In this document: piece by piece, positions 1 to 7,430 of the stretch | How positions within the stretch are numbered: position 1 is the first letter of the stretch | How the letters are laid out: every line of letters starts with the position of its first letter | Source: JBLFWJ01 sp047611425 | Lineage (GTDB): Bacteria > Bacteroidota > Bacteroidia > UBA10329 | Assembly: GCA_047611425.1 (NCBI GenBank) | Contig: JBLFWJ010000085.1 | Coordinates: 1-13,784, forward strand | Direction of reading: 5' to 3' | Length of the DNA stretch: 13,784 nucleotides | Position numbers and translations under genes: made by a program | Notes under the pieces: generated by a model | Told to the model about the DNA's origin: nothing | The model's database searches: none | Seen by the model: only the letters and a program-made list of their open reading frames with translations

Positions 1-225
1 TCAAATAGTGAGACGCTTCCTTCGTCAGCGAAGCAAGCAGCAAGGTTCGAGATCTTCGTTTGTTTCCCTGAGGAACGAAGGGTCTCCATTCTGAATCAAA
101 AGGTTACGGCAGAACTAAATTTCTTATCCTAGCAACTTTACGGACTATCATTTTGACTTTTAATAAATCCGAATATCTATTTCGATTAATCGTAAGAATC
201 GAAGTAACTTGGCCAACTATAAAAC
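1..225. other. Gene-free left edge
   Basis: No credible coding frame is visible on either strand. Besides the hairpins at 12-86, the segment holds AT-rich sequence upstream of the DUF1573 gene. TTTG at 152-155 followed after 18 bases by TATCTATT (174-181) is a weak match to the Bacteroidota -33/-7 promoter pattern and would fit transcription of the next gene, but two of the six fixed positions of the -7 element do not match. Confidence 0.4.
12..86. repeat. REP-like extragenic element with two imperfect hairpins
   Basis: Two stem-loops lie back to back. The first pairs GCTTCCTTCG (15-24) with CGAAGCAAGC (29-38), one mismatch, around the loop TCAG. The second pairs GAGATCTTCGTT (49-60) with AACGAAGGGTCTC (74-86), with one bulge and one wobble. 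The sequence GAGAC...CTTCG recurs in both halves, as if the element were a degenerate doublet. It resembles, from memory, extragenic repeats common in Bacteroidota genomes and the REP/RAYT type. No transposase is visible here. The hairpins are seen directly; membership of a repeat family is inference. Confidence 0.5.
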
Positions 226-612
226 ATGAACACAATGAAAGGAATAATGAAATCAGTACTTGCCTTAACTGCTCTTGTTGCATTTAGCATGAATGTGAAT
301 GCCCAAGGGGTTTTCGAAGTTTCTAATACTGTTTGCGATTTAGGCACAGTTCAAGCGGGAGATGACGCAACTTGCGAAATAACTTTTAAAAATACTGGAA
401 CTTCGAAAGCAAATATGGGTGCAATTAGACCAGCTAGTGACCGAATCACACACGATTGGTCATCAAAAATTTTAGCGCCAGGCGAATCTGATTCATTCAA
501 AATTGTAGTCGATACTGACGGACTCTCTGGAGAGTTTAAAAAGTCTGTTCTTCTCATTTTTGATAGAGCAAAAGACCCAATAACTGTTTGGGTTAAGGGA
601 AACATTGAATAA
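226..612 (+). CDS. Secreted DUF1573 domain protein
   Basis: A 128-residue protein with a clear N-terminal export signal: a basic start, hydrophobic residues about 11-21 and a likely cleavage after NVNA (residue 26). The mature part is a single DUF1573-type beta-sandwich, recognisable by the pattern F-x-V-S-x-T-x-C-D-L-G-T-V near residues 30-43, then E-I-T-F-K-N-T-G and G-x-S-x-x-F-K-I. Such domains (ASH/MSP-like immunoglobulin folds) are abundant in exported Bacteroidota proteins; their precise role is mostly unknown. Two cysteines (37 and 50) could form a disulfide. ATGs also occur 9 and 21 bases downstream, so the start is uncertain by a few residues. The gene stands alone, closed by a strong terminator at 632-677. 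Family call is confident; function is unknown. Confidence 0.85.
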   Translation: MNTMKGIMKSVLALTALVAFSMNVNAQGVFEVSNTVCDLGTVQAGDDATCEITFKNTGTSKANMGAIRPASDRITHDWSSKILAPGESDSFKIVVDTDGLSGEFKKSVLLIFDRAKDPITVWVKGNIE

Positions 613-631
613 TCAAATGATTTAATCAACG

Positions 632-677
632 AGCCGGTTTCAAATTCACATCGAAATTTGAAGCCGGTTTTTTTTTT
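632..677 (+). terminator. Strong intrinsic terminator after the DUF1573 gene
   Basis: A 15-bp stem pairs AGCCGGTTTCAAATT (632-646) with AATTTGAAGCCGGTT (655-669), including two G-U type pairs, around an 8-base loop, and runs into ten consecutive T (668-677). This is a textbook Rho-independent terminator 20 bases after the stop codon. Confidence 0.9.
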
Positions 678-704
678 ACCCACTCTTTTCACGCCAAGCC
701 CCTA

Positions 705-1076
705 ATGAAAGAAGATTTTAAGTCTCGTGAAGATGTCAACCTAATGGTGAAGACGTTTTATGAAAGTGTGTTTGAAGATGTGATGTTAGCACCAATTTTC
801 ATCACTTCACTTGGCAATGATTTAGAACCTCACTATTCTCGAATGACGGACTTTTGGGAAGATCAGGTTCTAGGCACTTCTAATTTTGAAGGAAACCCAA
901 TGAAAGTGCACATGGAATTGGCCGAGCGATTCAGGATTGATAATGATCTATTCGATATTTGGCTCAACCTATTTAATCTAAACGTAGACTCGCTTTTTGA
1001 AGGTGAAAACGCAGAAAAAGCCAAAGAGCAAGCCAGCAACATAGCAATGGTTATGCGCCTTAAAATGAAAGCATAA
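705..1076 (+). CDS. Group III truncated haemoglobin (trHbP type)
   Basis: A 123-residue globin with the layout of group III (P-type) truncated haemoglobins such as Campylobacter Ctb. Visible key residues are Tyr19 in FYESV (B10), His43 (E7), the F-W-x-x-x-x-L-G turn at 50-57, G-N-P-M-K-x-H at 63-69 with His69 as the proximal heme ligand (F8), and Trp86 in the IWLNLF helix (G8). These proteins bind heme b in the cytoplasm and are linked to oxygen or NO chemistry; the actual substrate here is not known. The gene lies 27 bases after the upstream terminator, so its promoter must overlap or lie within that region; no clear one is seen. It ends 3 bases short of a convergent gene. Length is normal for the family. 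Confidence 0.9.
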   Translation: MKEDFKSREDVNLMVKTFYESVFEDVMLAPIFITSLGNDLEPHYSRMTDFWEDQVLGTSNFEGNPMKVHMELAERFRIDNDLFDIWLNLFNLNVDSLFEGENAEKAKEQASNIAMVMRLKMKA

Positions 1077-1079
1077 TGT

Positions 1080-2270
1080 TTACTCAGGTATTGCTTTCCT
1101 CGCTCCACTTCGGATAATCCCGATTGCAAGGAATAACTGAAGAATCACCAAAAATCTTACTTCTGAAAGGAATTCCACCGGTAGCATATTCCATCCAGCC
1201 AATACTACGGCCATCAACACAGCGGTTGCAACGGAATACCATCTTATCCAAATCGGACGATCTTTTTTGAATAGTGTCCAAGCAAAAAAGAGGTGCGTTG
1301 GAACTGCCCACAATAAACTGTAAGGTTGATAAGCGGTAAAGTGATCTGTACCAAGCCAGAGGAACAGAAACAATAAACTGAGAATACCGAAAGTCATAAA
1401 TACTGTTCCTTCTAGTATCCTCACAGACTTTCCTCTTATTCGAAAGCTGGTTACCACTGCCGCGATTAGTAGTAGAATTCCAACAAATACATTTCTCGGA
1501 GTTGTTTTCGGAATCACAACTACCTCAGGCTCCATTTCCGATAGAACCCTGGTTTCCTTGACCAACGGTCGTGCTTCTCCGTTAACGGACAATGTCATTC
1601 GATCAAAGGCGAACATCAGCTCTTGAGGCAAGTACATATACTCCCATGCACTGGAAGGTTGATCAATCCTCGGTCCGCTTAGGCAAATATTAATTCCCAA
1701 ACGTCCCCAAGCTCGTTCCTCGCCCATGTAACTATTCATCAACTTTCGTATGCTCCAATGTTCGCAATCAGTCGAATCAAGACTCAATTTACCTTCCAAA
1801 GCTGATAGTATCACATCCCTAGGTCGGGTTGAACAATTATCAAAAAAGTAGTCGTACAGATAATCTCTATTTTCCGGTTTAACGTTCTCGTCTAACGCAT
1901 TAATCAACCTCTGTTTTTCAGCCTGTGTCAAGTCTAGAACTTGCTCTGATACTGACCGGTTATACCTGTGATAATAGTTGACGAAATTTTCAGTTCTCGA
2001 TGCGCTAAGCATGTAGAGCAACTTTCCCTTAACGAAGTTGACGTAAAAGTTAGGTTGACCAAAATCAAACGTGCCATAGTTAAATGCGAAATCTACTCCG
2101 TTCGGCTCATCCTTAACTCGAATGGCAGTGTGTCCAAATGCTTCGTAAACATCCTTACCCGGACTGCAGGTTAATAAGCTAACCTCGGCACTTTCAGAAA
2201 GAATTGGAGCATTCTGGCCAAACGCAAAAATGCTTGAAACCAGTAACCACTGTAGAAAATAATAACGCAT
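1080..2270 (-). CDS. Lnb N-terminal periplasmic domain (DUF4105) membrane protein
   Basis: A 396-residue protein with a signal peptide (residues 1-19, hydrophobic 5-17), an exported DUF4105 (Lnb N-terminal) domain at about 28-200, and five predicted membrane segments at roughly 260-277, 288-307, 315-334, 344-363 and 367-387. Domain marks are C-x-P-G-x-x-x-Y-x-x-F-G-H-T-A-I-R (35-51), F-x-Y-G-T-F-D-F (63-70) and Y-D-Y-F-F-D-N-C-S-T-R (139-149). His47 and Cys146 are the most catalytic-looking residues; a permuted papain/NlpC-like arrangement is my inference. On the minus strand TACATTTG (2275-2282) matches the -7 consensus but sits only four bases before the ATG, with no -33 partner, so a leaderless transcript is possible but unproven. 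Role in the cell is unknown. Confidence 0.85.
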   Translation of the reverse strand: MRYYFLQWLLVSSIFAFGQNAPILSESAEVSLLTCSPGKDVYEAFGHTAIRVKDEPNGVDFAFNYGTFDFGQPNFYVNFVKGKLLYMLSASRTENFVNYYHRYNRSVSEQVLDLTQAEKQRLINALDENVKPENRDYLYDYFFDNCSTRPRDVILSALEGKLSLDSTDCEHWSIRKLMNSYMGEERAWGRLGINICLSGPRIDQPSSAWEYMYLPQELMFAFDRMTLSVNGEARPLVKETRVLSEMEPEVVVIPKTTPRNVFVGILLLIAAVVTSFRIRGKSVRILEGTVFMTFGILSLLFLFLWLGTDHFTAYQPYSLLWAVPTHLFFAWTLFKKDRPIWIRWYSVATAVLMAVVLAGWNMLPVEFLSEVRFLVILQLFLAIGIIRSGARKAIPE

Positions 2271-2384
2271 TTTGCAAATGTAATCTTATCGCAATCGTTG
2301 TGTGATCATGATATATTTCAATGACATTTCCATGACAAAGGCATGTTTTCGGATCTCGAAATTTGCACAACCCCAACCATCTGG

Positions 2385-3605
2385 ATGGAACGCTTCCGTA
2401 CAATTGCCATAACACATAAGAGCACCGAGCTCAAAGACATTGGTCGGCTCCATATTGCTGACGATCAAGTGGCTTCAAGACTCAAATTCTTGAAGGAAGT
2501 AATGGGCATAGACGAGCTCATCTACCTAAGTACGTGTAACCGTGTAGAGTTTATAATGGTGGCTCACGAACCACTTTGTAAGGACTATCTCATTAATTTC
2601 TTCCAAGCCTTTAATCCAAATTGGGATCAAGAAAATGTGGATTGGGCTGCTTCACAATGCAGAACCTACGAAGGCCAAAAGGCATTGGAACACTTGTTTT
2701 ACGTGTCAAGTTCTGTTGACTCTTTGGTGGTTGGAGAGCGTGAGATTATTACTCAAGTTCGTCAAGCGTACGAAACCTGTACAGAGCTTGGCTTTACTGG
2801 CGATAGTTTAAGGCTGTTGATTAAACGTACGGTGGAAACAGCCAAACGTATTTACACCGAAACCCAGATTGCACAGAATCCAGTTTCCGTGGTGTCCTTG
2901 GCCTATCGAAAAATGCGAGAGCAGGATATCGAGCCAAAACCGAGAATCATAATGATTGGCGCAGGTCAGACCAACCAGACCATGGGCCAGTACTTGCGTA
3001 AGGCGCCTTATGGTGAAATGACGGTTTATAATCGAACCCAATCAAAGGCTGAAGAATTAGCAGAATTAACCCAGGGTGTTGGCTACGGACTATCCGATTT
3101 GAAAAATCATACGAACGGATTCGACATTCTTATTTCCTGCACTGGAGCTGAAGATTCAATCATTGACGTGAACCTTTTTCGAAAGCTGGTTGGATCAGAT
3201 ACTAATCGAAAGGTCATAGTTGATCTTGCCATTCCTTCTGATCTTGATAACGAAATCCGAAGTGAGAATGTCACATACATTGGGATTGCTGATTTAAAGG
3301 ATGAAGCTCGAAGAAATTTACAGCTGAGGCAGAGCGAAATGGAAAAATGCAAACGGCTTATCGCTGAAAGCATTATGGAATTTGAAGGCCTATTACGAAG
3401 AAGAAAAGTGGAACTAGCAATGCAAGACGTTCCTCTTCAGATTAAGGCTATAAAAGACAAAGCCTTAAATGAAGTTTTCACAAAGGAGATGGATTCTCTA
3501 GATGACAACTCAAAAGAAGTATTGGAAAAAGTAATCCAATACATGGAAAAGAAATACATAAGTGGCCCCATGAAATTGGCCAAAGAGATTATGACAAAAG
3601 GATGA
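2385..3605 (+). CDS. hemA: Glutamyl-tRNA reductase
   Basis: Reduces glutamyl-tRNA(Glu) with NADPH to glutamate-1-semialdehyde, the first committed step of C5-pathway heme synthesis. From the chosen start (406 residues) the N-terminal catalytic domain has L-S-T-C-N-R-V-E-F with nucleophile Cys51, then V-V-G-E-R-E-I-I-T-Q-V-R-Q-A-Y; the NADPH domain carries I-G-A-G-Q-T-N in place of the GAGEM/GAGKM of other bacteria, a variant I associate with Bacteroidota; the helical C-terminal dimerisation domain follows. The ATG at 2385 gives the family-like N terminus MERFRTIAITHKST; an in-frame ATG at 2343 would add 14 residues that look non-conserved. TATATTTC (2312-2319) matches the -7 consensus at all but one fixed position, without a clear -33. 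The stop overlaps hemC by ATGA. Confidence 0.95.
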   Translation: MERFRTIAITHKSTELKDIGRLHIADDQVASRLKFLKEVMGIDELIYLSTCNRVEFIMVAHEPLCKDYLINFFQAFNPNWDQENVDWAASQCRTYEGQKALEHLFYVSSSVDSLVVGEREIITQVRQAYETCTELGFTGDSLRLLIKRTVETAKRIYTETQIAQNPVSVVSLAYRKMREQDIEPKPRIIMIGAGQTNQTMGQYLRKAPYGEMTVYNRTQSKAEELAELTQGVGYGLSDLKNHTNGFDILISCTGAEDSIIDVNLFRKLVGSDTNRKVIVDLAIPSDLDNEIRSENVTYIGIADLKDEARRNLQLRQSEMEKCKRLIAESIMEFEGLLRRRKVELAMQDVPLQIKAIKDKALNEVFTKEMDSLDDNSKEVLEKVIQYMEKKYISGPMKLAKEIMTKG

Positions 3606-4504
3606 TTAGAAAAATTATCATAGGCTCACGAGGTAGTGATCTTGCGCTTTGGCAAGCCAACCGAGTAAAAAGGGAATTGGAGGAACTTGGAAACGAGGTT
3701 GAGATTAAGGTAATTAAAACGCAGGGCGATCGTATTCAACATTTAAGCTTTGACAAGCTTGAAGGCAAAGGCTTTTTCACCAAAGAATTGGAAGAAGCTC
3801 TCTTGAATAAGGAAGTAGATCTCGCTGTTCATTCACATAAAGACCTTCCTACAGAAAATCCTGAAGGACTTGTGATTTCTGCTGTTTCTGACCGAGAAGA
3901 TTGTGCAGATATTCTTCTTATCAGAAAAGAAAGCATTGATATCAACGAAAAGTGGAACTTGAAAAAGGGCGCCATTATCGGCACAAGTGCGGCACGAAGA
4001 AAAGCCCAGCTAAGTCACCATTTGTCAAACATCGAATTAAAGGATCTACGAGGTAATGTTCCAACAAGAATTAACAAATTACGCGAAGGGCAATACGATG
4101 CGATAATGCTTGCGGCTGCAGGTGTTAAGCGTTTGAAATTGGATGTATCCGACCTACATGTCGAACGACTAGATCCCAAAGAATTTGTCCCTGCCCCAGC
4201 ACAAGGTGTGCTCGGATTACAGACTAGGATTGAAGATACTGAATTGGCTAGTATCCTATCCAATCTAAATGATGATGATGTAGAACGCAGAATTGCAGTA
4301 GAAAGAAGGATTTTAAATCTCTTTGGTGGTGGGTGTCAAATGCCACTTGGTGCTTATTGCGAAGCGGACGGAGATAGTTTAACGGTCTGGTCTTCACGGG
4401 CAAAAACCTGGGATGGAGAAGTCCAATATGTTACCGTTTCAGGGACAGATTCCGAGCTAATGGCCAAAGAGTCTGTTGAAAAACTAGGCGGAAACCAAGA
4501 CTAA
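3602..4504 (+). CDS. hemC: Porphobilinogen deaminase (hydroxymethylbilane synthase)
   Basis: Condenses four porphobilinogen molecules into hydroxymethylbilane in the cytoplasm. The 300-residue length is typical. Visible family marks are I-G-S-R-G-S-D-L-A-L-W-Q-A near the N terminus, K-T-Q-G-D-R, H-S-H-K-D-L-P-T with catalytic Asp81, the G-T-S-A-A-R-R-K-A-Q-L and L-R-G-N-V-P-T-R-I-N-K-L cofactor-binding segments, V-P-A-P-A-Q-G, and G-G-G-C-Q-M-P-L-G-A with Cys245 as the dipyrromethane attachment site. The start codon overlaps the hemA stop (ATGA at 3602-3605), so translational coupling within one transcript is expected. All catalytic residues I can check are present. Confidence 0.96.
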   Translation: MIRKIIIGSRGSDLALWQANRVKRELEELGNEVEIKVIKTQGDRIQHLSFDKLEGKGFFTKELEEALLNKEVDLAVHSHKDLPTENPEGLVISAVSDREDCADILLIRKESIDINEKWNLKKGAIIGTSAARRKAQLSHHLSNIELKDLRGNVPTRINKLREGQYDAIMLAAAGVKRLKLDVSDLHVERLDPKEFVPAPAQGVLGLQTRIEDTELASILSNLNDDDVERRIAVERRILNLFGGGCQMPLGAYCEADGDSLTVWSSRAKTWDGEVQYVTVSGTDSELMAKESVEKLGGNQD

Positions 4505-4509
4505 TAAAT

Positions 4510-5163
4510 TTGCATAGATCCATCTTCATATCACGAGATTTGAGTGAGGATGACTTGCTTTACGTGAAACTTAAATCAGCCGGATTTGAAGTTCACGCTT
4601 TCTCTTTGATCGAAATTGAAGAGGTTGTTTTTGTTCTTCCTAAATTTGAGTTTGATTGGATTTTTCTTGCCAGCTCGAATGCAGCCAAAACCTTCCTTCC
4701 CTCCTATTCTTCCTCCGTCAAAATTGCTACCGCAGGACCAGCAACAGCTAAAGCTGTAAAGAATCTTGGGTACGAAGTTTCCTTTACTGGTTCTGGAGGT
4801 GACATGATCGAAGTTGGGAAGCAGTTTGCCAAAGAGGTCGGTACTGCAAACGTCTTGTTTCCTTGCGCAGAAGGCAGATCAAAGAAAATTCAGCTTCAAT
4901 TGCAAGCAGAGCAAGTCATTGATCTACCTATTTACCGAACGATTGCAAAGCAAGATGTTGAGATTCCGGATACGGATATTGTGTTTCTAAGTAGCCCTTC
5001 CAACGCGAAAGCATACATAGAAAACCTTGAACTAACTGGAAAGATTACGATTGCGATTGGTCAAACGACCAAAGAATTCTTGATTGAAAATGGTATTGAA
5101 AATATTTTGGTTCCGGAAACTCCAGAACCAGGTTCAATCTTGGATTTGATCCTCAGCCTCTGA
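4510..5163 (+). CDS. hemD: Uroporphyrinogen-III synthase
   Basis: Closes and inverts ring D of hydroxymethylbilane to give uroporphyrinogen III. Sequence conservation in this family is weak, so the call rests on 217-residue length, the two-lobed pattern (F-L-A-S-S-N-A-A-K-T-F near 52-62, A-T-A-G-P-A-T-A-K-A-V-K-N-L-G-Y, then V-F-L-S-S-P-S-N-A-K-A-Y and I-A-I-G-Q-T-T-K-E-F-L), and position directly after hemC. The start is TTG, five bases after the hemC stop; no ATG exists in frame near the N terminus (the first is about a third of the way in), so a non-ATG start is needed. Its last 30 bases overlap the 3' end of the convergent DUF502 gene. No hemE follows, unlike many heme clusters. Confidence 0.88.
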   Translation: MHRSIFISRDLSEDDLLYVKLKSAGFEVHAFSLIEIEEVVFVLPKFEFDWIFLASSNAAKTFLPSYSSSVKIATAGPATAKAVKNLGYEVSFTGSGGDMIEVGKQFAKEVGTANVLFPCAEGRSKKIQLQLQAEQVIDLPIYRTIAKQDVEIPDTDIVFLSSPSNAKAYIENLELTGKITIAIGQTTKEFLIENGIENILVPETPEPGSILDLILSL

Positions 5164-5754
5164 CTGGTTATCAACCTTGGTCATTCCGCCTGAAACTATG
5201 AGTTTCATTACGTCTGAAGGTTTCATGTCGAGGTACTCAACATGTCGCTTTTCTACGTAAAGCAAATTGCCCATTATACCGTATGAGAATGGTAAATACA
5301 CAGCAATCATGTTGTCTTCTATTCCCATATGACCAAGCCTGGCACCACTCACAAAACCTAGCCTGTATTGCTTTGGATCATTCTGAACCAAGACTTTAAT
5401 CGGTTGACCCAACTGGTCTTCCTTCTTAAAAAAGACATTCAGAATATCTTTTACAGAAAAGTAAATCACCTTAACTAGAGGTGCACGATTCATCATCTTT
5501 TCAAACCAGCCAATTGCTGATCTAGAAATCAAATTGGAGACCACATATCCAATCAACGCAAGAAGAATAAAGGAGATTAGAATACCAATGCCAGGAACGT
5601 GAATTGGAAGCAAATCAGACAGCCAAGGGTTGAACAGATCATCGACCAGATTGACAAACCAAACCACAGCAAAAACTGTCACTGCGATTGGAGCAATAAA
5701 CAACAACCCCTGTAAGAAGTTACCTGCTAGCCGTTTGAAATAACGTTCAATCAT
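5134..5754 (-). CDS. DUF502 family inner-membrane protein
   Basis: A 206-residue protein with two membrane helices (about 13-37 and 54-77) followed by a soluble domain, the standard shape of DUF502 proteins. Recognisable segments are the N-terminal F-L-Q-G-L-L-F-I-A-P-I-A-V-T, P-G-I-G-I-L-I, N-R-A-P-L-V-K-V-I-Y-F-S-V-K-D (89-103), and the later I-A-V-Y-L-P-F-S-Y-G-I-M-G-N-L-L. The function is not established; homologues are simply annotated as membrane proteins. The start ATG overlaps the stop of the upstream MmcQ/YjbR gene (ATGA, 5751-5754), so the two are surely co-transcribed. The C-terminal end overlaps hemD on the other strand by 30 bp, with the acidic tail (EAEDQIQD) encoded in the overlap. 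Confidence 0.88.
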   Translation of the reverse strand: MIERYFKRLAGNFLQGLLFIAPIAVTVFAVVWFVNLVDDLFNPWLSDLLPIHVPGIGILISFILLALIGYVVSNLISRSAIGWFEKMMNRAPLVKVIYFSVKDILNVFFKKEDQLGQPIKVLVQNDPKQYRLGFVSGARLGHMGIEDNMIAVYLPFSYGIMGNLLYVEKRHVEYLDMKPSDVMKLIVSGGMTKVDNQSEAEDQIQD

Positions 5755-6107
5755 AAGTTTGCCAATTCGGCTTTCAGTTTCTTGGTTAAACCAGAAACAA
5801 TTAGGTCGTAAGAATGGTCAATCCATTCCTGGGCCAAATCATCATCAAATGAACCGTCAAAAACAACCGTGTTCCAATGTTGCTTATTCATATGAAATCC
5901 GGGTGCAACACCTGAATATTCCTCACGCAACTCAACCGCTTTTTCGAGATTACATTTTAGGTTTATGCTAGGTGGATTGTTCTCCAAACTGGCCAGCGCG
6001 TACATTTTCCCCATAACCTTGAATACCAATGTGATTTCGTCAAATGGGAAACTTTCAGTCACCCCATTCTTCGCCATGCAATATTCGCGTATCTCCTCAA
6101 AATTCAT
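5751..6107 (-). CDS. MmcQ/YjbR family protein
   Basis: A 118-residue single-domain protein of the MmcQ/YjbR family (CyaY-like alpha-beta fold, often labelled DNA-binding). Marks are a short N-terminal helix with E-x-I-R-E-Y-C, F-P-F-D-E at 20-24, V-F-K-V-M-G-K-M-Y-A-L, the N-L-K-C strand, and the diagnostic P-G-F-H-M-N-K-Q-H-W-N-T block at 69-80. The family usually shows this His/Asn/Lys/Trp-rich block in a pocket or on a binding face; the true ligand is unknown. The gene lies 31 bases downstream of the M48 protease gene and overlaps DUF502 by four bases, suggesting an operon. Length is normal. Confidence 0.9.
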   Translation of the reverse strand: MNFEEIREYCMAKNGVTESFPFDEITLVFKVMGKMYALASLENNPPSINLKCNLEKAVELREEYSGVAPGFHMNKQHWNTVVFDGSFDDDLAQEWIDHSYDLIVSGLTKKLKAELANL

Positions 6108-6138
6108 TTCCGTGAAGATATTGGTAAATGATGATCGG

Positions 6139-6933
6139 CTAGTTGCCTTTATAGTAGCCCTTTGCTTCGGCCATCCACTTATTCAAATCCGAAATACGAG
6201 TTGATGGACTGGGATGTGTGCTCAAGAACTCAGGTGGTGCCTGTCCTCCTGCAGCTTTCATGCGTTGCCAGAATTTCGGTGCCTCGGCTGGATCATATCC
6301 GGCCTTGGCCATAAATACCAATCCCATGTGATCAGATTCACTTTCATGAACCCTCGAGAATTTCAATGACCCAAGGCTAGATCCAATCCCATATGATTGA
6401 AGGAAAATATTTTTAGTCAAATCATTTTGTTTTGATAAGGCCATATTCAGACCCATTCCACCCATTTCTAAAGCCATAGACTGACTCATCCGCTCGTTTC
6501 CGTGACGCGCAATAGCATGTGCGATTTCATGCCCCATCACAACCGCTAATCCTTTTTCATCCTGAGTAATGTCCAATATTCCTGTGTAGAAAACGACTTT
6601 CCCACCCGGCATGCACCACGCGTTCTTCTCTGGACTATCTACTACCTTAAACTCCCACCGGTATCCATTCACTCGACCCACAACACCATTTTCTCGCAGG
6701 TATTCTTTCGCTGCTGCGCTCACCTTCTCTCCTACTCTTTTAACCAGTTGGCTTCGAGGATCGGAAGCAGGTAATGCTGGATTTTCATTCAGGAAATCAC
6801 CATAGCTAGAGGATGCCATTCCCATCATTTGGGTTTCAGGCAGCAGGTTCATTTGCTTTCTCCCGGTTAGTGGCACGGTTGAACAAGCGATAAGAGTGAA
6901 GGCCAAAATGGCCAGCGTCCAATTTGATTTCAA
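6139..6933 (-). CDS. M48 family metalloprotease, probable lipoprotein
   Basis: A 264-residue zinc metallopeptidase of the periplasmic LoiP/BepA-like M48 group, expected to trim misfolded envelope proteins. The N terminus has a hydrophobic signal ending in the lipobox L-I-A-C (Cys17), followed by T-G-R-K-Q, a familiar motif of these lipoproteins. The active site is H-E-I-A-H (135-139), with E-S-E-S-D (197-201) supplying the third zinc ligand, probably Glu197. Y-D-P (213-215) and S-T-H-P-S-P-S-T-R-I near the C terminus are also typical. The start is TTG at 6933: an in-frame stop lies two codons upstream and the first ATG (residue 28) would remove the signal peptide. A perfect 16-bp palindrome ends three bases before the start codon. 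Confidence 0.93.
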   Translation of the reverse strand: MKSNWTLAILAFTLIACSTVPLTGRKQMNLLPETQMMGMASSSYGDFLNENPALPASDPRSQLVKRVGEKVSAAAKEYLRENGVVGRVNGYRWEFKVVDSPEKNAWCMPGGKVVFYTGILDITQDEKGLAVVMGHEIAHAIARHGNERMSQSMALEMGGMGLNMALSKQNDLTKNIFLQSYGIGSSLGSLKFSRVHESESDHMGLVFMAKAGYDPAEAPKFWQRMKAAGGQAPPEFLSTHPSPSTRISDLNKWMAEAKGYYKGN

Positions 6934-6936
6934 TGG

Positions 6937-6952
6937 TTAATTTTAAAATTAA
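6937..6952. promoter_or_regulatory. 16-bp AT palindrome abutting the M48 start codon
   Basis: TTAATTTTAAAATTAA is a perfect 16-bp inverted repeat, three bases from the TTG start of the M48 gene and within the 66-base gap after the BLUF gene. It could be an operator or RNA hairpin, but AT-only palindromes also arise by chance in such spacers. Confidence 0.3.
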
Positions 6953-6999
6953 ATGGATGTACGAATAAAGCACGAATCACAAACAAGCCCAAGCTGGTA

Positions 7000-7416
7000 T
7001 TAAGCGACCATGTTTTTCAGGGCATTGAGGGCAGTTTTTCCAGTTGACACAGTCTCCAAAATAGATCGAGTTTCTTTAATGGTACTGTAATTTGGCATTT
7101 GTTTAAAGGTCTTTTCAAAACTTGAATCGAAACACATTCGATAATTGTCAAACTCCCTCTCTTCAATGGATTCATCCGATAGAATCACGACTTCGCCATG
7201 CCTTGAATCTTCCTTAATCAGACTAAAAATCTCTAGAACAGATTCCTTTTCTCCTTCAAGCATTTGAAGGAAAACACCATCCCGAAGAATCAGCATCCCT
7301 GTAATACGGGCAGAAGTATTATTGTTGGACGTTTCATTAAGGAGCTCGCAAAGCTCCTCAGCATCTAACTCTTCTCTGGCCTTACTCGTGTACAATAATT
7401 GATAAAGATTCCCCAT
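7000..7416 (-). CDS. BLUF-domain blue-light sensor (short form)
   Basis: A 138-residue protein made of one FAD-binding BLUF domain plus about 40 C-terminal residues with no output domain, like PixD/BlrB-type short BLUF proteins that act by protein-protein contact. The photocycle residues are present: Tyr9 in L-L-Y-T-S, Asn33 in N-T-S-A-R-I-T-G, and Gln51 in F-L-Q-M-L-E-G. The later strand reads Y-R-M-C-F with Met94 kept, while the tryptophan often found two residues before it is replaced by tyrosine. The ATG at 7416 gives MGNLYQLLYTS, matching the usual N terminus; an upstream in-frame TTG at 7428 would add four residues. It lies 14 bases after the glycosylase gene. The protein is cytoplasmic; its partner is unknown. 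Confidence 0.93.
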   Translation of the reverse strand: MGNLYQLLYTSKAREELDAEELCELLNETSNNNTSARITGMLILRDGVFLQMLEGEKESVLEIFSLIKEDSRHGEVVILSDESIEEREFDNYRMCFDSSFEKTFKQMPNYSTIKETRSILETVSTGKTALNALKNMVA

Positions 7417-7430
7417 ATGCGCAAACAAAT

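Noticed and set aside
2343..2384. Longer hemA start
   Set aside because: The extra 14 residues do not resemble the family N terminus, whereas the ATG at 2385 does.
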